A stretch of 12,928 nucleotides of DNA from JBGOUJ01 sp041477005. GTDB taxonomy: Bacteria; Acidobacteriota; Terriglobia; Bryobacterales; JACQDG01. Where the stretch lies: NCBI GenBank assembly GCA_041477005.1, contig JBGOUJ010000159.1, forward strand, positions 1 to 12,928, read 5' to 3'. The translations under genes were made by a program, and so were the position numbers. Below the pieces are notes generated by a model. The model had not been told where the DNA came from and did no database searches. It saw only the letters and a list, made by a program, of their open reading frames with translations. Below are positions 1-6,195 of this stretch, one piece after another. The stretch's first letter is position 1. Every line of letters starts with the position of its first letter.

Positions 1-1
1 A

Positions 2-277
2 GTGGCAAGGCAGATTCGGGCGTTGCGCGATGAGGTGCGGCGGGAGTTCGGACTTGCGTCTATGCTGTCGGAATGGTCGCTCGGGCCGCTGATGCTGGCG
101 ACGGCGAAACGGGAGGAGCGGCGGCTTGCGGAAGGCATAACGTACGAACCGAAAACAATTGTCGAGCGGACGAATTGGGTCGGCTATGCGGATTCTGTCG
201 TGCTTCCTGAGATTATTGGTTCTGTATCCCGGCCGGATCATCTAAACTGTTTCAGCATAGTGGACCCAAAGGACTGA
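2..277 (+). CDS. Unrecognised protein, possibly 5'-truncated by the window edge
   Basis: An open frame of 91 codons begins with a possible GTG at the very edge of the window and ends with TGA, so the true start may lie upstream. The N-terminal half is charged and helical-looking (RALRDEVRREF, then AKREERRLAEG) and uses GC-rich codons. The C-terminal third (from about residue 60) uses more AT-rich codons than its neighbours. I do not recognise the family and assign no function. The frame stays open beyond the TGA for another 39 codons to a TAG at 395-397, so a longer gene interrupted by a stop is possible. No operon partner is visible; the next recognisable gene is convergent on the minus strand. 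Confidence 0.4.
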   Translation: MARQIRALRDEVRREFGLASMLSEWSLGPLMLATAKREERRLAEGITYEPKTIVERTNWVGYADSVVLPEIIGSVSRPDHLNCFSIVDPKD

Positions 278-539
278 ACCAGGCAACGAGTTAAGATTTC
301 AGTGGAGTCGTTCGACGAGGAGGCGATGGCGAAGAAAGCCGGTGGGCCGCCAAAGCCTCGCGCGCGAATAGAATCAGTGAGCTGCGGTGGCTCCTAGCCT
401 CCTGCGCTGCTACGGGCGGGTCCTCAATGTGTCCTCCATCGATCGAAGAACGTCTGGTTCAGCTCCATTTCCTACATTGAGATTTCGGGGTAATACCACT
501 AGAAGTATCTTTGGGTGCCCTCCAGCCCCGGCTTGGAGC
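278..539. other. Intergenic stretch with possible gene remnants
   Basis: No convincing gene is seen in these 262 bases. A short frame, ATG at 326 to TAG at 395-397 (23 aa, beginning MAKKAGGPPKPRARIES), follows a good purine-rich ribosome-site-like run, GAGGAGG, at 317-323. It is in the same frame as the preceding partial gene. Another short frame from ATG 427 to TGA 480 reads MCPPSIEERLVQLHFLH, which resembles the start of small coiled-coil hypothetical proteins but stops at once. Both look more like decayed coding sequence than functional genes. GC content is lower than in the rest of the window. Confidence 0.3.
520..538 (-). terminator. Hairpin just after the secreted-protein gene (weak terminator candidate)
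   Basis: Read on the minus strand, CTCC-A-AGCC-GG-GGCT-GGAG forms an 8-bp stem with one bulged A, starting 1-2 nt after the stop codon of the minus-strand gene. No U-run follows, so this is at best a weak or factor-assisted terminator. Confidence 0.25.
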
Positions 540-2456
540 CTATTGCATGGGAATGTCCACGATGTCGCTGAACGCATTGGTGGTGGAGATGGCCACCGGC
601 ACCGAGCCGCCTCCGATCACGGTCAGCGGAATGGTCACGTTGATCTGATTCAAGCCCACAAACGCCGGAGCGCCGCCGGCGAAGAGCACGCTGCTCTGCG
701 GAGCGACTTCGCCTCCAAACAGGATCTGGAGCAGCGGATCGGTGTTGACTGCTAGCGGCGCCGCGCTTGGGTTTGCCGCGCCGGTTTCTACCGCCGGGTT
801 CAGCGGGCCCAGGCCGGTCAGATAGATGATCACCGTCTCACCGGCCGTGGCCGGCTTGGCCGAGGTAACGAGCGAGAAATCAGAGTGCAAAACGATCCCC
901 CGGTTGGCACTCTGATTGACGCCGCAGGTCGAGCCGCAATCGGAGTACTGGAAGATGCCCGGGCTGGTCCGGGCCACCGGCGCCGTTACCGTATTCGATT
1001 GCGCTCCGTTGTTGACCACCTGGATGGTGACCGTGCTGCCGGTAAGGCCGAACGGGGTTTGGAAATTGATCTGGGTCGGCGAGACGTAGAACAGCGGCAC
1101 GGGCGTGCCGTTGACCTGCACCTGCACACCGCCGAGCGTGGTCGGCAGCGGGATGGTGGAGGCTTGCGACGTGCCCGAAGCCAGCCCCGAGCCGAACAGC
1201 GACGCGATGGCTCCCAGCCCGAGCGGATAAGGCAGCGGGGCAAACGTCGCGCCGTTCACCACGTGGGAAGGATCGATGAACACCCCCGAACCAGTGATCG
1301 CCGGCGCCCGCACGGCGAAGGCGAGGCCGTACGATGTGGTTGTCTCGTTGACGGCGACGATCTGCGCGCCGAGCAACGTCTGGGGCACAGCCTTGCCGCC
1401 GACGGTAGCCGACACCCCCAGTGCCATGTTGTTCACGCCCTGCTCGATGAGGGGCGACAGATTACCGGTGCTGTTCGAGTTGACCAAGTAGGAGTTGATC
1501 CCCGAGAAATCCACCGGGCCGGTGGGCAGGTGCACCCGCTCGGAAAGGAGCACGCGGCCGTCGCCGAAGGCAAAAAACGCGCCGGCGGCGTCGCTGAAGT
1601 CGGTTCCCTGCACGGTCAGCTCGACGATCCAATAGCGGTCGCTCAGGCTGGCCAGGTTGGCTGACGCGGAGAAGTTCTTGGTGGCGATGAAAATGTCGCG
1701 GCCGCCGTTGGCGGTCGAATCGCCGATGATGTAGCTGCCGTCCTGAGAAACGAAGATCTCGCGGACGCCGGAAAACAGGCTCGCGCCGCCGCCGAAGTTG
1801 GCCGAGCCGGTGCCGTCTCCGTTGATGCTGTAACTCGACCCATTGGTCGCATCCTGGCTGGCGGTCTTGCCGCCTTGATCGGCCGACTGTCCCACCACCG
1901 TGATCCGCGAGAATTGGCCGTTGCCGCTCGGCGTGAGCGACAGGACAGCCGTCTTCATTGCGGACGAAGCGCCGTTGGGAAACTGCATCGAAGCGCCGGT
2001 ATAGGCGCCGCTCAGCACGACGTTGGTCAGCGTGGTCGCCGGAGCTTTAATCGCCACGAAAACGTCATTCGTATTGTCGGAGGCCTCCGTGCTCGCTCCG
2101 AGCACCACGATGCCATCGGCGCTAAGCCGGGCCTGCATCTGCAGCGTGCTCTTGATGGCGTCGCTCATGGTAATCACGCCGGCGCTCGAAACGCTGTAGG
2201 TGCCGCTGCCGCTCGAGGCGCTCTGCCCGCCCGGTCCCGTGCCCGCCTTCCCGGCATAGGTGTAGGCGCCCTTGCCGTCGAAGGTCATGGCGCCGCTGAG
2301 ATTCTGGGCGTTGCTCGCCGTGCCGCCGGTTGCCGTCACCAACAGTTGCACGAAGTAATACTTCCCGCTAAGAGAGGCATTGCTCAACGTCTGGGCCGAA
2401 GCGGCCCCGCTATAGAGCAGGCCGGCAGCTCCGAGAAGCCACACATGAAGTCGCAT
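540..2456 (-). CDS. Secreted protein with three N-terminal repeats and a Solibacter-type C-terminal domain
   Basis: 638 aa, exported. Residues 1-22 are a clear signal peptide (MRLHVWLLGAAGLLYSGAAS, cleavage probably after ASA). The start at 2456 is chosen for this; the open frame extends 48 codons further upstream, but that part has no signal-like character. Residues ~25-139, 143-262 and 268-388 look like three diverged copies of one ~115-residue unit: a LSG/LSD-x-Y opening strand, a DGKG or GDGR-type glycine turn, then a hydrophobic strand ending in VFVAIKAP, IFIATK or AFAVRAP. Residues ~398-638 match the Solibacter uncharacterised C-terminal domain: VVNGATF, GAIASLFGSGLA, YVSPTQINFQTP, then VIIYLTGLGP and GLNQINVTIP. 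Cys507 and Cys511 could form a disulfide. The domain is greatly expanded in Bryobacterales exoproteins and its role is unknown; an extracellular adhesive or structural role is only a guess. It is divergent from the cytochrome gene. Confidence 0.85.
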   Translation of the reverse strand: MRLHVWLLGAAGLLYSGAASAQTLSNASLSGKYYFVQLLVTATGGTASNAQNLSGAMTFDGKGAYTYAGKAGTGPGGQSASSGSGTYSVSSAGVITMSDAIKSTLQMQARLSADGIVVLGASTEASDNTNDVFVAIKAPATTLTNVVLSGAYTGASMQFPNGASSAMKTAVLSLTPSGNGQFSRITVVGQSADQGGKTASQDATNGSSYSINGDGTGSANFGGGASLFSGVREIFVSQDGSYIIGDSTANGGRDIFIATKNFSASANLASLSDRYWIVELTVQGTDFSDAAGAFFAFGDGRVLLSERVHLPTGPVDFSGINSYLVNSNSTGNLSPLIEQGVNNMALGVSATVGGKAVPQTLLGAQIVAVNETTTSYGLAFAVRAPAITGSGVFIDPSHVVNGATFAPLPYPLGLGAIASLFGSGLASGTSQASTIPLPTTLGGVQVQVNGTPVPLFYVSPTQINFQTPFGLTGSTVTIQVVNNGAQSNTVTAPVARTSPGIFQYSDCGSTCGVNQSANRGIVLHSDFSLVTSAKPATAGETVIIYLTGLGPLNPAVETGAANPSAAPLAVNTDPLLQILFGGEVAPQSSVLFAGGAPAFVGLNQINVTIPLTVIGGGSVPVAISTTNAFSDIVDIPMQ

Positions 2457-2533
2457 AGTCAGAAGGTCCCCATCTATCTTACAATAGTTGCTGGAACACC
2501 ATCCAGTCCGAAAAGTTGCTCCCGGAGGCGCGG
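2457..2533. promoter_or_regulatory. Divergent intergenic region with -10-like boxes on both strands
   Basis: These 77 bases must carry the promoters for both diverging genes. They are AT-richer than their surroundings. On the plus strand TACAAT (2480-2485) resembles a sigma-70 -10 box; on the minus strand TAAGAT (2481-2476) overlaps it. No convincing -35 is present for either. GGAGG at 2524-2528 is a strong ribosome site 5 nt before the cytochrome start at 2534. The minus-strand gene has only a weak GGGGA upstream. Confidence 0.3.
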
Positions 2534-3127
2534 ATGCGGCAATGGCTATCAGTAGCGGTGGTCCTATGTCTAGCGGCGTGGGTGGCGCTCGAGGCCTCAC
2601 CGCCCGGCGCCGACGAGCCGCGTTTTACCCCCCAGAACGAGCTGATCCGGCCGGAAGGCTACCGGGAATGGATCTTCATCGGCGCTTCGCTCGGCATGAG
2701 CTACGAGCAAGGCCGTGCCCGCGAGCAGCGGTTTCACAACCTCTATCTCCATCCTAGAGCCTATCAGGAGTATAAACAGACCGGGCGCTTCCCGGAAAAG
2801 ACCCTGATCGTAATGGAGGTCGCGAGCGCCGGCTCCCAGGCCTCCATCAACCGCCAGGGGCAGTTTGAGGACCGCTTCGTGGGCGTGGAGGCGGCCGTGA
2901 AGGACAGCAGCCGCTTCCCGGAAAGCTGGGCTTATTTCAACTTCACCCGCCCCGGGCAATCGCTCGCGCCGAGCGCCCGGGCCTTTCCCAAAGAGGCCTG
3001 CTGGGATTGCCACCGCCAGCACGGCGCGACCGACAACGTGTTCACCCAGTTCTATCCGGTGCTGCGCGAGACGCCGGCGCCGCCCAGCCCCGGCGCCTCC
3101 CGTACGGATGGACCTGAGCGTCGATAA
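2534..3127 (+). CDS. Cytochrome P460-like periplasmic c-type haem protein
   Basis: 197 aa. The N-terminus (MRQWLSVAVVLCLAAWVALE) is a signal peptide or membrane anchor, placing the protein in the periplasm. A single c-type haem site, CWDCH, lies at residues 156-160. The body shows the pattern of the cytochrome P460 family: an EGYREWIFIG opening strand, FHNLYLHPRAYQEY, GRFPEKTLIVMEV, and after the haem site a VFTQFYPVL tail. Known family members oxidise hydroxylamine or bind NO, but many P460-like proteins in heterotrophic soil bacteria have no established substrate, so no reaction is assigned. Start chosen at ATG 2534 because GGAGG lies 5 nt upstream; a TTG at 2516 is less likely. The last 20 nt overlap the kinase gene, which suggests co-transcription, although the protein is exported and the kinase is cytoplasmic. 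Confidence 0.8.
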   Translation: MRQWLSVAVVLCLAAWVALEASPPGADEPRFTPQNELIRPEGYREWIFIGASLGMSYEQGRAREQRFHNLYLHPRAYQEYKQTGRFPEKTLIVMEVASAGSQASINRQGQFEDRFVGVEAAVKDSSRFPESWAYFNFTRPGQSLAPSARAFPKEACWDCHRQHGATDNVFTQFYPVLRETPAPPSPGASRTDGPERR

Positions 3128-4142
3128 CTGCCGGGCTTACCTGGCCGCTCGCGGCGTGCCCCAGGCGGACCGGCTGGAGGTCCGCGAACTGGGCGGCGGG
3201 GTCTCGAACCGCGTCTTGCTGGTCGAAGGCAACGGCGCGCGCTTCGTCCTCAAGCAGTCGCTCGGCCGTCTGCGCGTGGAGGACGATTGGCGAGCCGACC
3301 GCTCCCGTATTTTCCGGGAGATCTCCATTCTCCGGGAAGCGGCTCGGTTTCTTCCCGCCGGTGCGGTCCCGGAGGTGCTGTGGGCGGATGAAGCGGCCTA
3401 CCTTTTCGCCATGGCCGCGGCCGAGCCGGGCGCCGAGAGCTGGAAGGCGCAGTTGCTGGCCGGGTCGATCGATCCGGCTGTGGCGGTGACCGTCGGCGTG
3501 CTGCTGGGTCTCTCGATCCGCCAGAGCTGGGAGAGCGCTGAGTTCGAGGCGCGCTACGGCGATCAGACGGCTTTCGATCAGCTCCGCATCGATCCTTACT
3601 ATCGCGCGGTAGCCCGGCGGCGCCCGGAGGTCCGGGAGTGCGTTGAGGAGCTGATCGCGGAGTCAGCCGGCCGGCGCGTATCGCTCGTCCACGGCGATTG
3701 GAGTCCCAAGAATTTCCTGGTCGGCCCGGCCGGCCCAGCCGGGGCGGGCAGCCCGGCCCGGGTAACGGCCATCGACTTTGAAGTGGTGCACTACGGCGAC
3801 CCGACCTTCGACGCCGCCTTCTGCATCAATCATTTTCTCCTGAAATGTTTTCACCGGCCCGGCGATGCGCCGGCCCTTTTGGATCTCGCGCGGGTGTTCT
3901 ACACGTGGGTGGAAGGCCTTCTGCCGCCGCCGGCGCTGGGGTTTTTCGAAGCGGCCACCACGCGGCATCTGGGCTGCCTGCTGCTAGCCCGGATCGACGG
4001 CAAGTCCCCCGCCGAGTACATCACCGGGGGCGCCGTCAAAGAGGCCGTGCGGCGCACGGCCGTTCGCATCATCCAGGAGCGCCCCGGGCGGCTGGAGACG
4101 TGTTATGCCTGGGTGCAAGAAAACGCAGATCCGTTTAGATGA
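3108..4142 (+). CDS. APH-fold phosphotransferase (small-molecule kinase, substrate unknown)
   Basis: 344 aa, no signal peptide, cytoplasmic. Belongs by motif to the aminoglycoside/choline/methylthioribose kinase superfamily. A glycine-rich nucleotide loop GGGVSNRVLLVEG lies at 29-41, the ATP-binding lysine is Lys49 in FVLKQS, the Brenner catalytic motif VHGDWSPKNFLV covers 194-205 (Asp197 catalytic base, Asn202 metal ligand), and the metal-binding DFE is at 223-225 within AIDFEVVHYGDPTFDAAF. All key residues are present, so it should be active. The substrate cannot be read from sequence; homoserine, methylthioribose and sugar kinases share the fold, and an antibiotic-resistance role is not implied. 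Start ATG 3108 overlaps the cytochrome stop by 20 nt in another frame; no strong ribosome site is seen, consistent with coupling. A rho-independent terminator follows at 4199-4230, before the enolase-like gene. Confidence 0.8.
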   Translation: MDLSVDNCRAYLAARGVPQADRLEVRELGGGVSNRVLLVEGNGARFVLKQSLGRLRVEDDWRADRSRIFREISILREAARFLPAGAVPEVLWADEAAYLFAMAAAEPGAESWKAQLLAGSIDPAVAVTVGVLLGLSIRQSWESAEFEARYGDQTAFDQLRIDPYYRAVARRRPEVRECVEELIAESAGRRVSLVHGDWSPKNFLVGPAGPAGAGSPARVTAIDFEVVHYGDPTFDAAFCINHFLLKCFHRPGDAPALLDLARVFYTWVEGLLPPPALGFFEAATTRHLGCLLLARIDGKSPAEYITGGAVKEAVRRTAVRIIQERPGRLETCYAWVQENADPFR

Positions 4143-4154
4143 AATGAAATCACA

Positions 4155-4290
4155 CCAAGGCAGAAGGCAAATCGCAAAAGGCAAAAGGCAAAAATCAAGG
4201 TGCGCGGACTTCCGTCCGCGACCTCTTTTTAAAAGAAATGCCCCCTTCCTTGATTTTTGCCTTTTGCAATTTGCCTTTTGCCTTCTTTGG
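4155..4290. repeat. Heptamer-based inverted repeat around a terminator (GGCAAAA type)
   Basis: The left arm (4155-4200) is built of AAGGC/GGCAAAA-type units in tandem. The right arm (4248-4290) is its approximate reverse complement. The innermost 20 bp (4181-4200 against 4248-4267) pair perfectly; the outer part pairs with small slips, as expected of arms that gained or lost heptamers. The 47-nt interval holds an independent GC-rich terminator hairpin. The whole element fills nearly all of the kinase-enolase gap: it starts 12 nt after the kinase stop and ends 4 nt before the enolase ATG. It is strongly A/T-rich compared with flanking genes, and translating through it gives a spurious N-terminal extension of the enolase. 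Confidence 0.8.
4199..4230 (+). terminator. Rho-independent terminator after the kinase gene
   Basis: CGCGGAC (4203-4209), loop TTCC, GTCCGCG (4214-4220) form a perfect 7-bp stem, extended by GGT (4199-4201) with ACC (4221-4223) around one bulged G, followed by TCTTTTT (4224-4230). This is a typical intrinsic terminator for the upstream cytochrome/kinase unit. It implies that the enolase-like gene has its own promoter or depends on read-through. Confidence 0.75.
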
Positions 4291-4294
4291 TTTT

Positions 4295-5599
4295 ATGACC
4301 TTTCGCATTGAGAACCTCCGGGCGCGCCAGGTCCTCGATTCCCGAGGCGACCCCACGATCGAGGTCGAGGCGAGCCTCGAGGGCGGCGTAACCGCGAGCG
4401 CGATGGTGCCGTCCGGCGCCTCGACCGGGTCCCACGAGGCCGTCGAGCTGCGCGATGGGCCCGGCGGCTTGTACGGGGGCCGTAGTGTGCTTCGCGCCGT
4501 CGGCCACGTCAACACCGAAATCAAAGCGGCCCTGGCCGGCTTTGATGCTCGCGAGCAGGCGCGGATCGACCGCCGCTTGATCGATCTCGATGGCACGCCC
4601 CACAAGGGCCGGCTGGGCGCCAATGCCGTCCTCGGCGTCTCGATGGCCGTGGCCCGGGCCGCCGCCCGCGCCTCGGGCGTCCCGCTGTGGAAATATCTCG
4701 CCGGCAACCGGCCGGCGCGGATCCCACTACCTATGATCAATATCGTTTCGGGCGGCCTGCACGCCGGCCGGAACATCGAATTCCAGGATTTTCTCGTGGT
4801 GCCGCACGGCTTTCCGAGCCTCGCCGCGGCACTCGAAGCCGCTGTGCGGATTCACCGGGCGACCGGCGATCTGCTCCGAGCCTCCGGCTGCCGCTCGCTC
4901 GGCGTTGCCGACGAGGGCGGATACGGCCCGACGCTCGAATCGAACCGCGCCGCCCTCGACCTGCTCGCCCGCGCCATCGCCGCCGCCGGCTACGAGCCCG
5001 GCCGCCAGGTCGCGATCGCCATCGACGTTGCCGCCTCGCATTTCTACCGCAACGGCGCCTACCGGCTTCAGAGCGAGGGCCGCGATCTTACGGCATCCGG
5101 CATGGCCGAGCTGCTGGCTGGCTGGATCGAGCGCTATCCCGTGGTTTCGATCGAGGATCCGCTCGCCGAAGACGACTGGGAAGGATGGCGCGCGATCACC
5201 CGCCAACTCGGCAGCCGCTGCCGCCTGATCGGTGACGACCTGTTTGCCACCAACCTCGCTCGACTCGAGCGAGGCGTTCGCGAAGGCGCCGCCAACGCGG
5301 TGCTTGTGAAGATGAACCAGATCGGCACGCTGACCGAAACATTTGAGGTCATAGACCGGGCGCTGGAAGCGGGATATGAAGCGGTGGTCTCGGCGCGATC
5401 CGGCGAAACCGAGGATTCGTTTCTGGCCGATCTGGCCGTCGCTTCCGGCGCCGGCCACATCAAGGTGGGGTCCGTCACAAGGTCGGAGAGGCTGGCGAAG
5501 TATAACCGCCTGCTGCGGATCGAGGAGGCGGCGAAGCAGATGCCAGCAAGTGAGTTAGCAGGTTTCGGTTGGCCCCCAGCCCCGCCAGCTCCTGGTTGA
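4295..5599 (+). CDS. eno: Enolase paralogue with altered active site
   Basis: 434 aa, full enolase length (usually 420-435), cytoplasmic. Enolase converts 2-phosphoglycerate to phosphoenolpyruvate. The family frame is intact: VLDSRGDPTIEVE (13-25), PSGASTGSHEAVELRDG (39-55), DEGGYGP (206-212), SIEDPLAEDDW (285-295), GDDLFATN (313-320). Mg ligands Asp244, Glu287 and Asp314, the proton-shuttling Lys339 and Glu207, and Arg368, Ser369 and Lys390 are all present. Two near-invariant positions differ: the His of the SHRSGETED motif is Ala367 (SARSGETED), and the Glu of IQEFM is Asp165 (FQDFL). AASEF is also AASHF. It is therefore either a weak or divergent enolase or an enolase-fold enzyme with another phosphorylated substrate. 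Start chosen at ATG 4295 (MTFRIENLRARQVLDSRG); the frame runs upstream only through repeat sequence. No Shine-Dalgarno precedes this ATG. The 3' end overlaps the antisense gene by 125 nt. Confidence 0.85.
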   Translation: MTFRIENLRARQVLDSRGDPTIEVEASLEGGVTASAMVPSGASTGSHEAVELRDGPGGLYGGRSVLRAVGHVNTEIKAALAGFDAREQARIDRRLIDLDGTPHKGRLGANAVLGVSMAVARAAARASGVPLWKYLAGNRPARIPLPMINIVSGGLHAGRNIEFQDFLVVPHGFPSLAAALEAAVRIHRATGDLLRASGCRSLGVADEGGYGPTLESNRAALDLLARAIAAAGYEPGRQVAIAIDVAASHFYRNGAYRLQSEGRDLTASGMAELLAGWIERYPVVSIEDPLAEDDWEGWRAITRQLGSRCRLIGDDLFATNLARLERGVREGAANAVLVKMNQIGTLTETFEVIDRALEAGYEAVVSARSGETEDSFLADLAVASGAGHIKVGSVTRSERLAKYNRLLRIEEAAKQMPASELAGFGWPPAPPAPG

Positions 5600-5846
5600 T
5601 CTTGCTTCGGATTCCGCCCAGCGCCCGGCTCAACCGTTCGGTGATGCCGGCCAGCAGCTCCATTTGCTCTCGCTGATGGAGCGCCGCGCCGCGCAACGAT
5701 GCGGCCGGCACCATCTCGGCCAGCGTCAGGTAATGGCGGATCTGGGCCAGCTTGCCCTCGACTCGCTCGAAATTGCCGCACTCCAGGCCCTGTAGCAGAT
5801 CCTGCGCTGCCCGGCAGGACAAACGGTGAAGCTGTTCCTGGTTCAT
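5475..5846 (-). CDS. Small helical protein, possibly a FlgN/FliT-type flagellar chaperone
   Basis: 123 aa, predicted all-helical, no signal peptide or membrane segment. Leucine/glutamine-rich amphipathic helices run from ~2 to ~102. The stretch around 85-101 (QELAGLGANRNLLTHLL) resembles the end of FlgN family proteins, which bind hook-filament junction subunits before export; overall similarity is weak. Residues ~103-123 are low-complexity (ASPPPRSAAGGY) and are encoded antisense to the enolase end. Codon third positions in the non-overlapping part are G/C-rich as in neighbouring genes, so the frame looks genuinely coding. Start at ATG 5846 rather than GTG 5879 because GAAGGGG lies a few bases upstream and because the upstream codons are occupied by a promoter-like GCCGATAA. 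It lies head-to-head with flbD, and that flagellar context supports the guess. It could instead be an unrelated hypothetical protein. Confidence 0.5.
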   Translation of the reverse strand: MNQEQLHRLSCRAAQDLLQGLECGNFERVEGKLAQIRHYLTLAEMVPAASLRGAALHQREQMELLAGITERLSRALGGIRSKINQELAGLGANRNLLTHLLASASPPPRSAAGGYTSPASPTL

Positions 5847-5868
5847 CGGGGCCCCTTCACACCGCCTC

Positions 5869-5894
5869 TTATCGGCCACGCCGCGCGGGCTATA
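5869..5894 (-). promoter_or_regulatory. Sigma-28 (FliA)-like promoter for the FlgN-like gene
   Basis: On the minus strand TATAGCCC (5894-5887), a 10-nt spacer, then GCCGATAA (5876-5869). The second box is identical to the enterobacterial sigma-28 -10 consensus. The -35 half keeps only the TA-AG core of TAAAGTTT, and the spacer is 10 rather than the usual 11 nt. The box ends 22 nt before the ATG at 5846, leaving room for a short leader with the GAAGGGG ribosome site. Class III control would suit a late export chaperone, but this is inference. Confidence 0.4.
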
Positions 5895-5943
5895 GAAAGT
5901 TATTGAAATATCCTGCCGTCCCTCGTTCCTTCGGCTGCTTTTG

Positions 5944-5951
5944 GCCGATAG
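5944..5951 (+). promoter_or_regulatory. GCCGATAG box upstream of flbD
   Basis: GCCGATAG, one mismatch from the sigma-28 -10 consensus, ends 22 nt before the flbD ATG, the same distance as the box in front of the divergent gene. No TAAA-type -35 lies 10-11 nt upstream, so it is weaker as a promoter. It could equally be half of a regulator site shared by the divergent genes. Confidence 0.25.
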
Positions 5952-5973
5952 GCAGTAATGAGAAAGTTTCGCT

Positions 5974-6195
5974 ATGATCCGACTGACCCGGCTGAACCAT
6001 CAGCCGATCGTTGTTAACGCCGAGCTGATCGAGTACCTGGAGGCCACCCCGGACACGGTGATCTCGCTGGTGAACGGGCAGAAGATGACGGTGCTCGAAA
6101 GCCTGGAACAGGTCATGAGAGAGATCCTGGATTACCAGCGAGAGATCCGGGAAAAGCCCATTCTGAGAGCCGCCGAGGAGCCGACCGAGCTGTGA
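5974..6195 (+). CDS. flbD: Flagellar protein FlbD (SwrD family)
   Basis: 73 aa. Matches the small FlbD/SwrD family along its whole length: MIRLTRLNHQPIVVNAELIE, then EATPDTVISLVNGQKMTVLES, followed by a helical tail. These proteins are typically encoded next to motA/motB and fliL; in Bacillus SwrD increases stator power, while the molecular mechanism remains unclear. Here the gene is first in the stator unit and its TGA overlaps the motA GTG by 4 nt (GTGA, 6192-6195), a strong sign of translational coupling. The ribosome site is weak (GAGAAAG, 5960-5966). The start is the only sensible one because the family begins MI-L-RLN. Confidence 0.9.
   Translation: MIRLTRLNHQPIVVNAELIEYLEATPDTVISLVNGQKMTVLESLEQVMREILDYQREIREKPILRAAEEPTEL

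Noticed and set aside
885..2555. Plus-strand open frames (259 and 226 codons) opposite the secreted repeat protein
   Set aside because: The minus-strand protein has a signal peptide and a known domain; the plus-strand translations are Arg/Gly-rich shadows.
4155..4290. CRISPR array
   Set aside because: The repeated units are 7-nt, contiguous and inverted; there are no spacers or uniform 25-37-nt repeats, and no cas genes.
4238..4294. N-terminal 19-residue extension of the enolase (MPPSLIFAFCNLPFAFFGF)
   Set aside because: It looks like a hydrophobic leader but is only the translated right arm of the inverted repeat; enolases start at the MTFRIENLRARQVLDSRG-like position.
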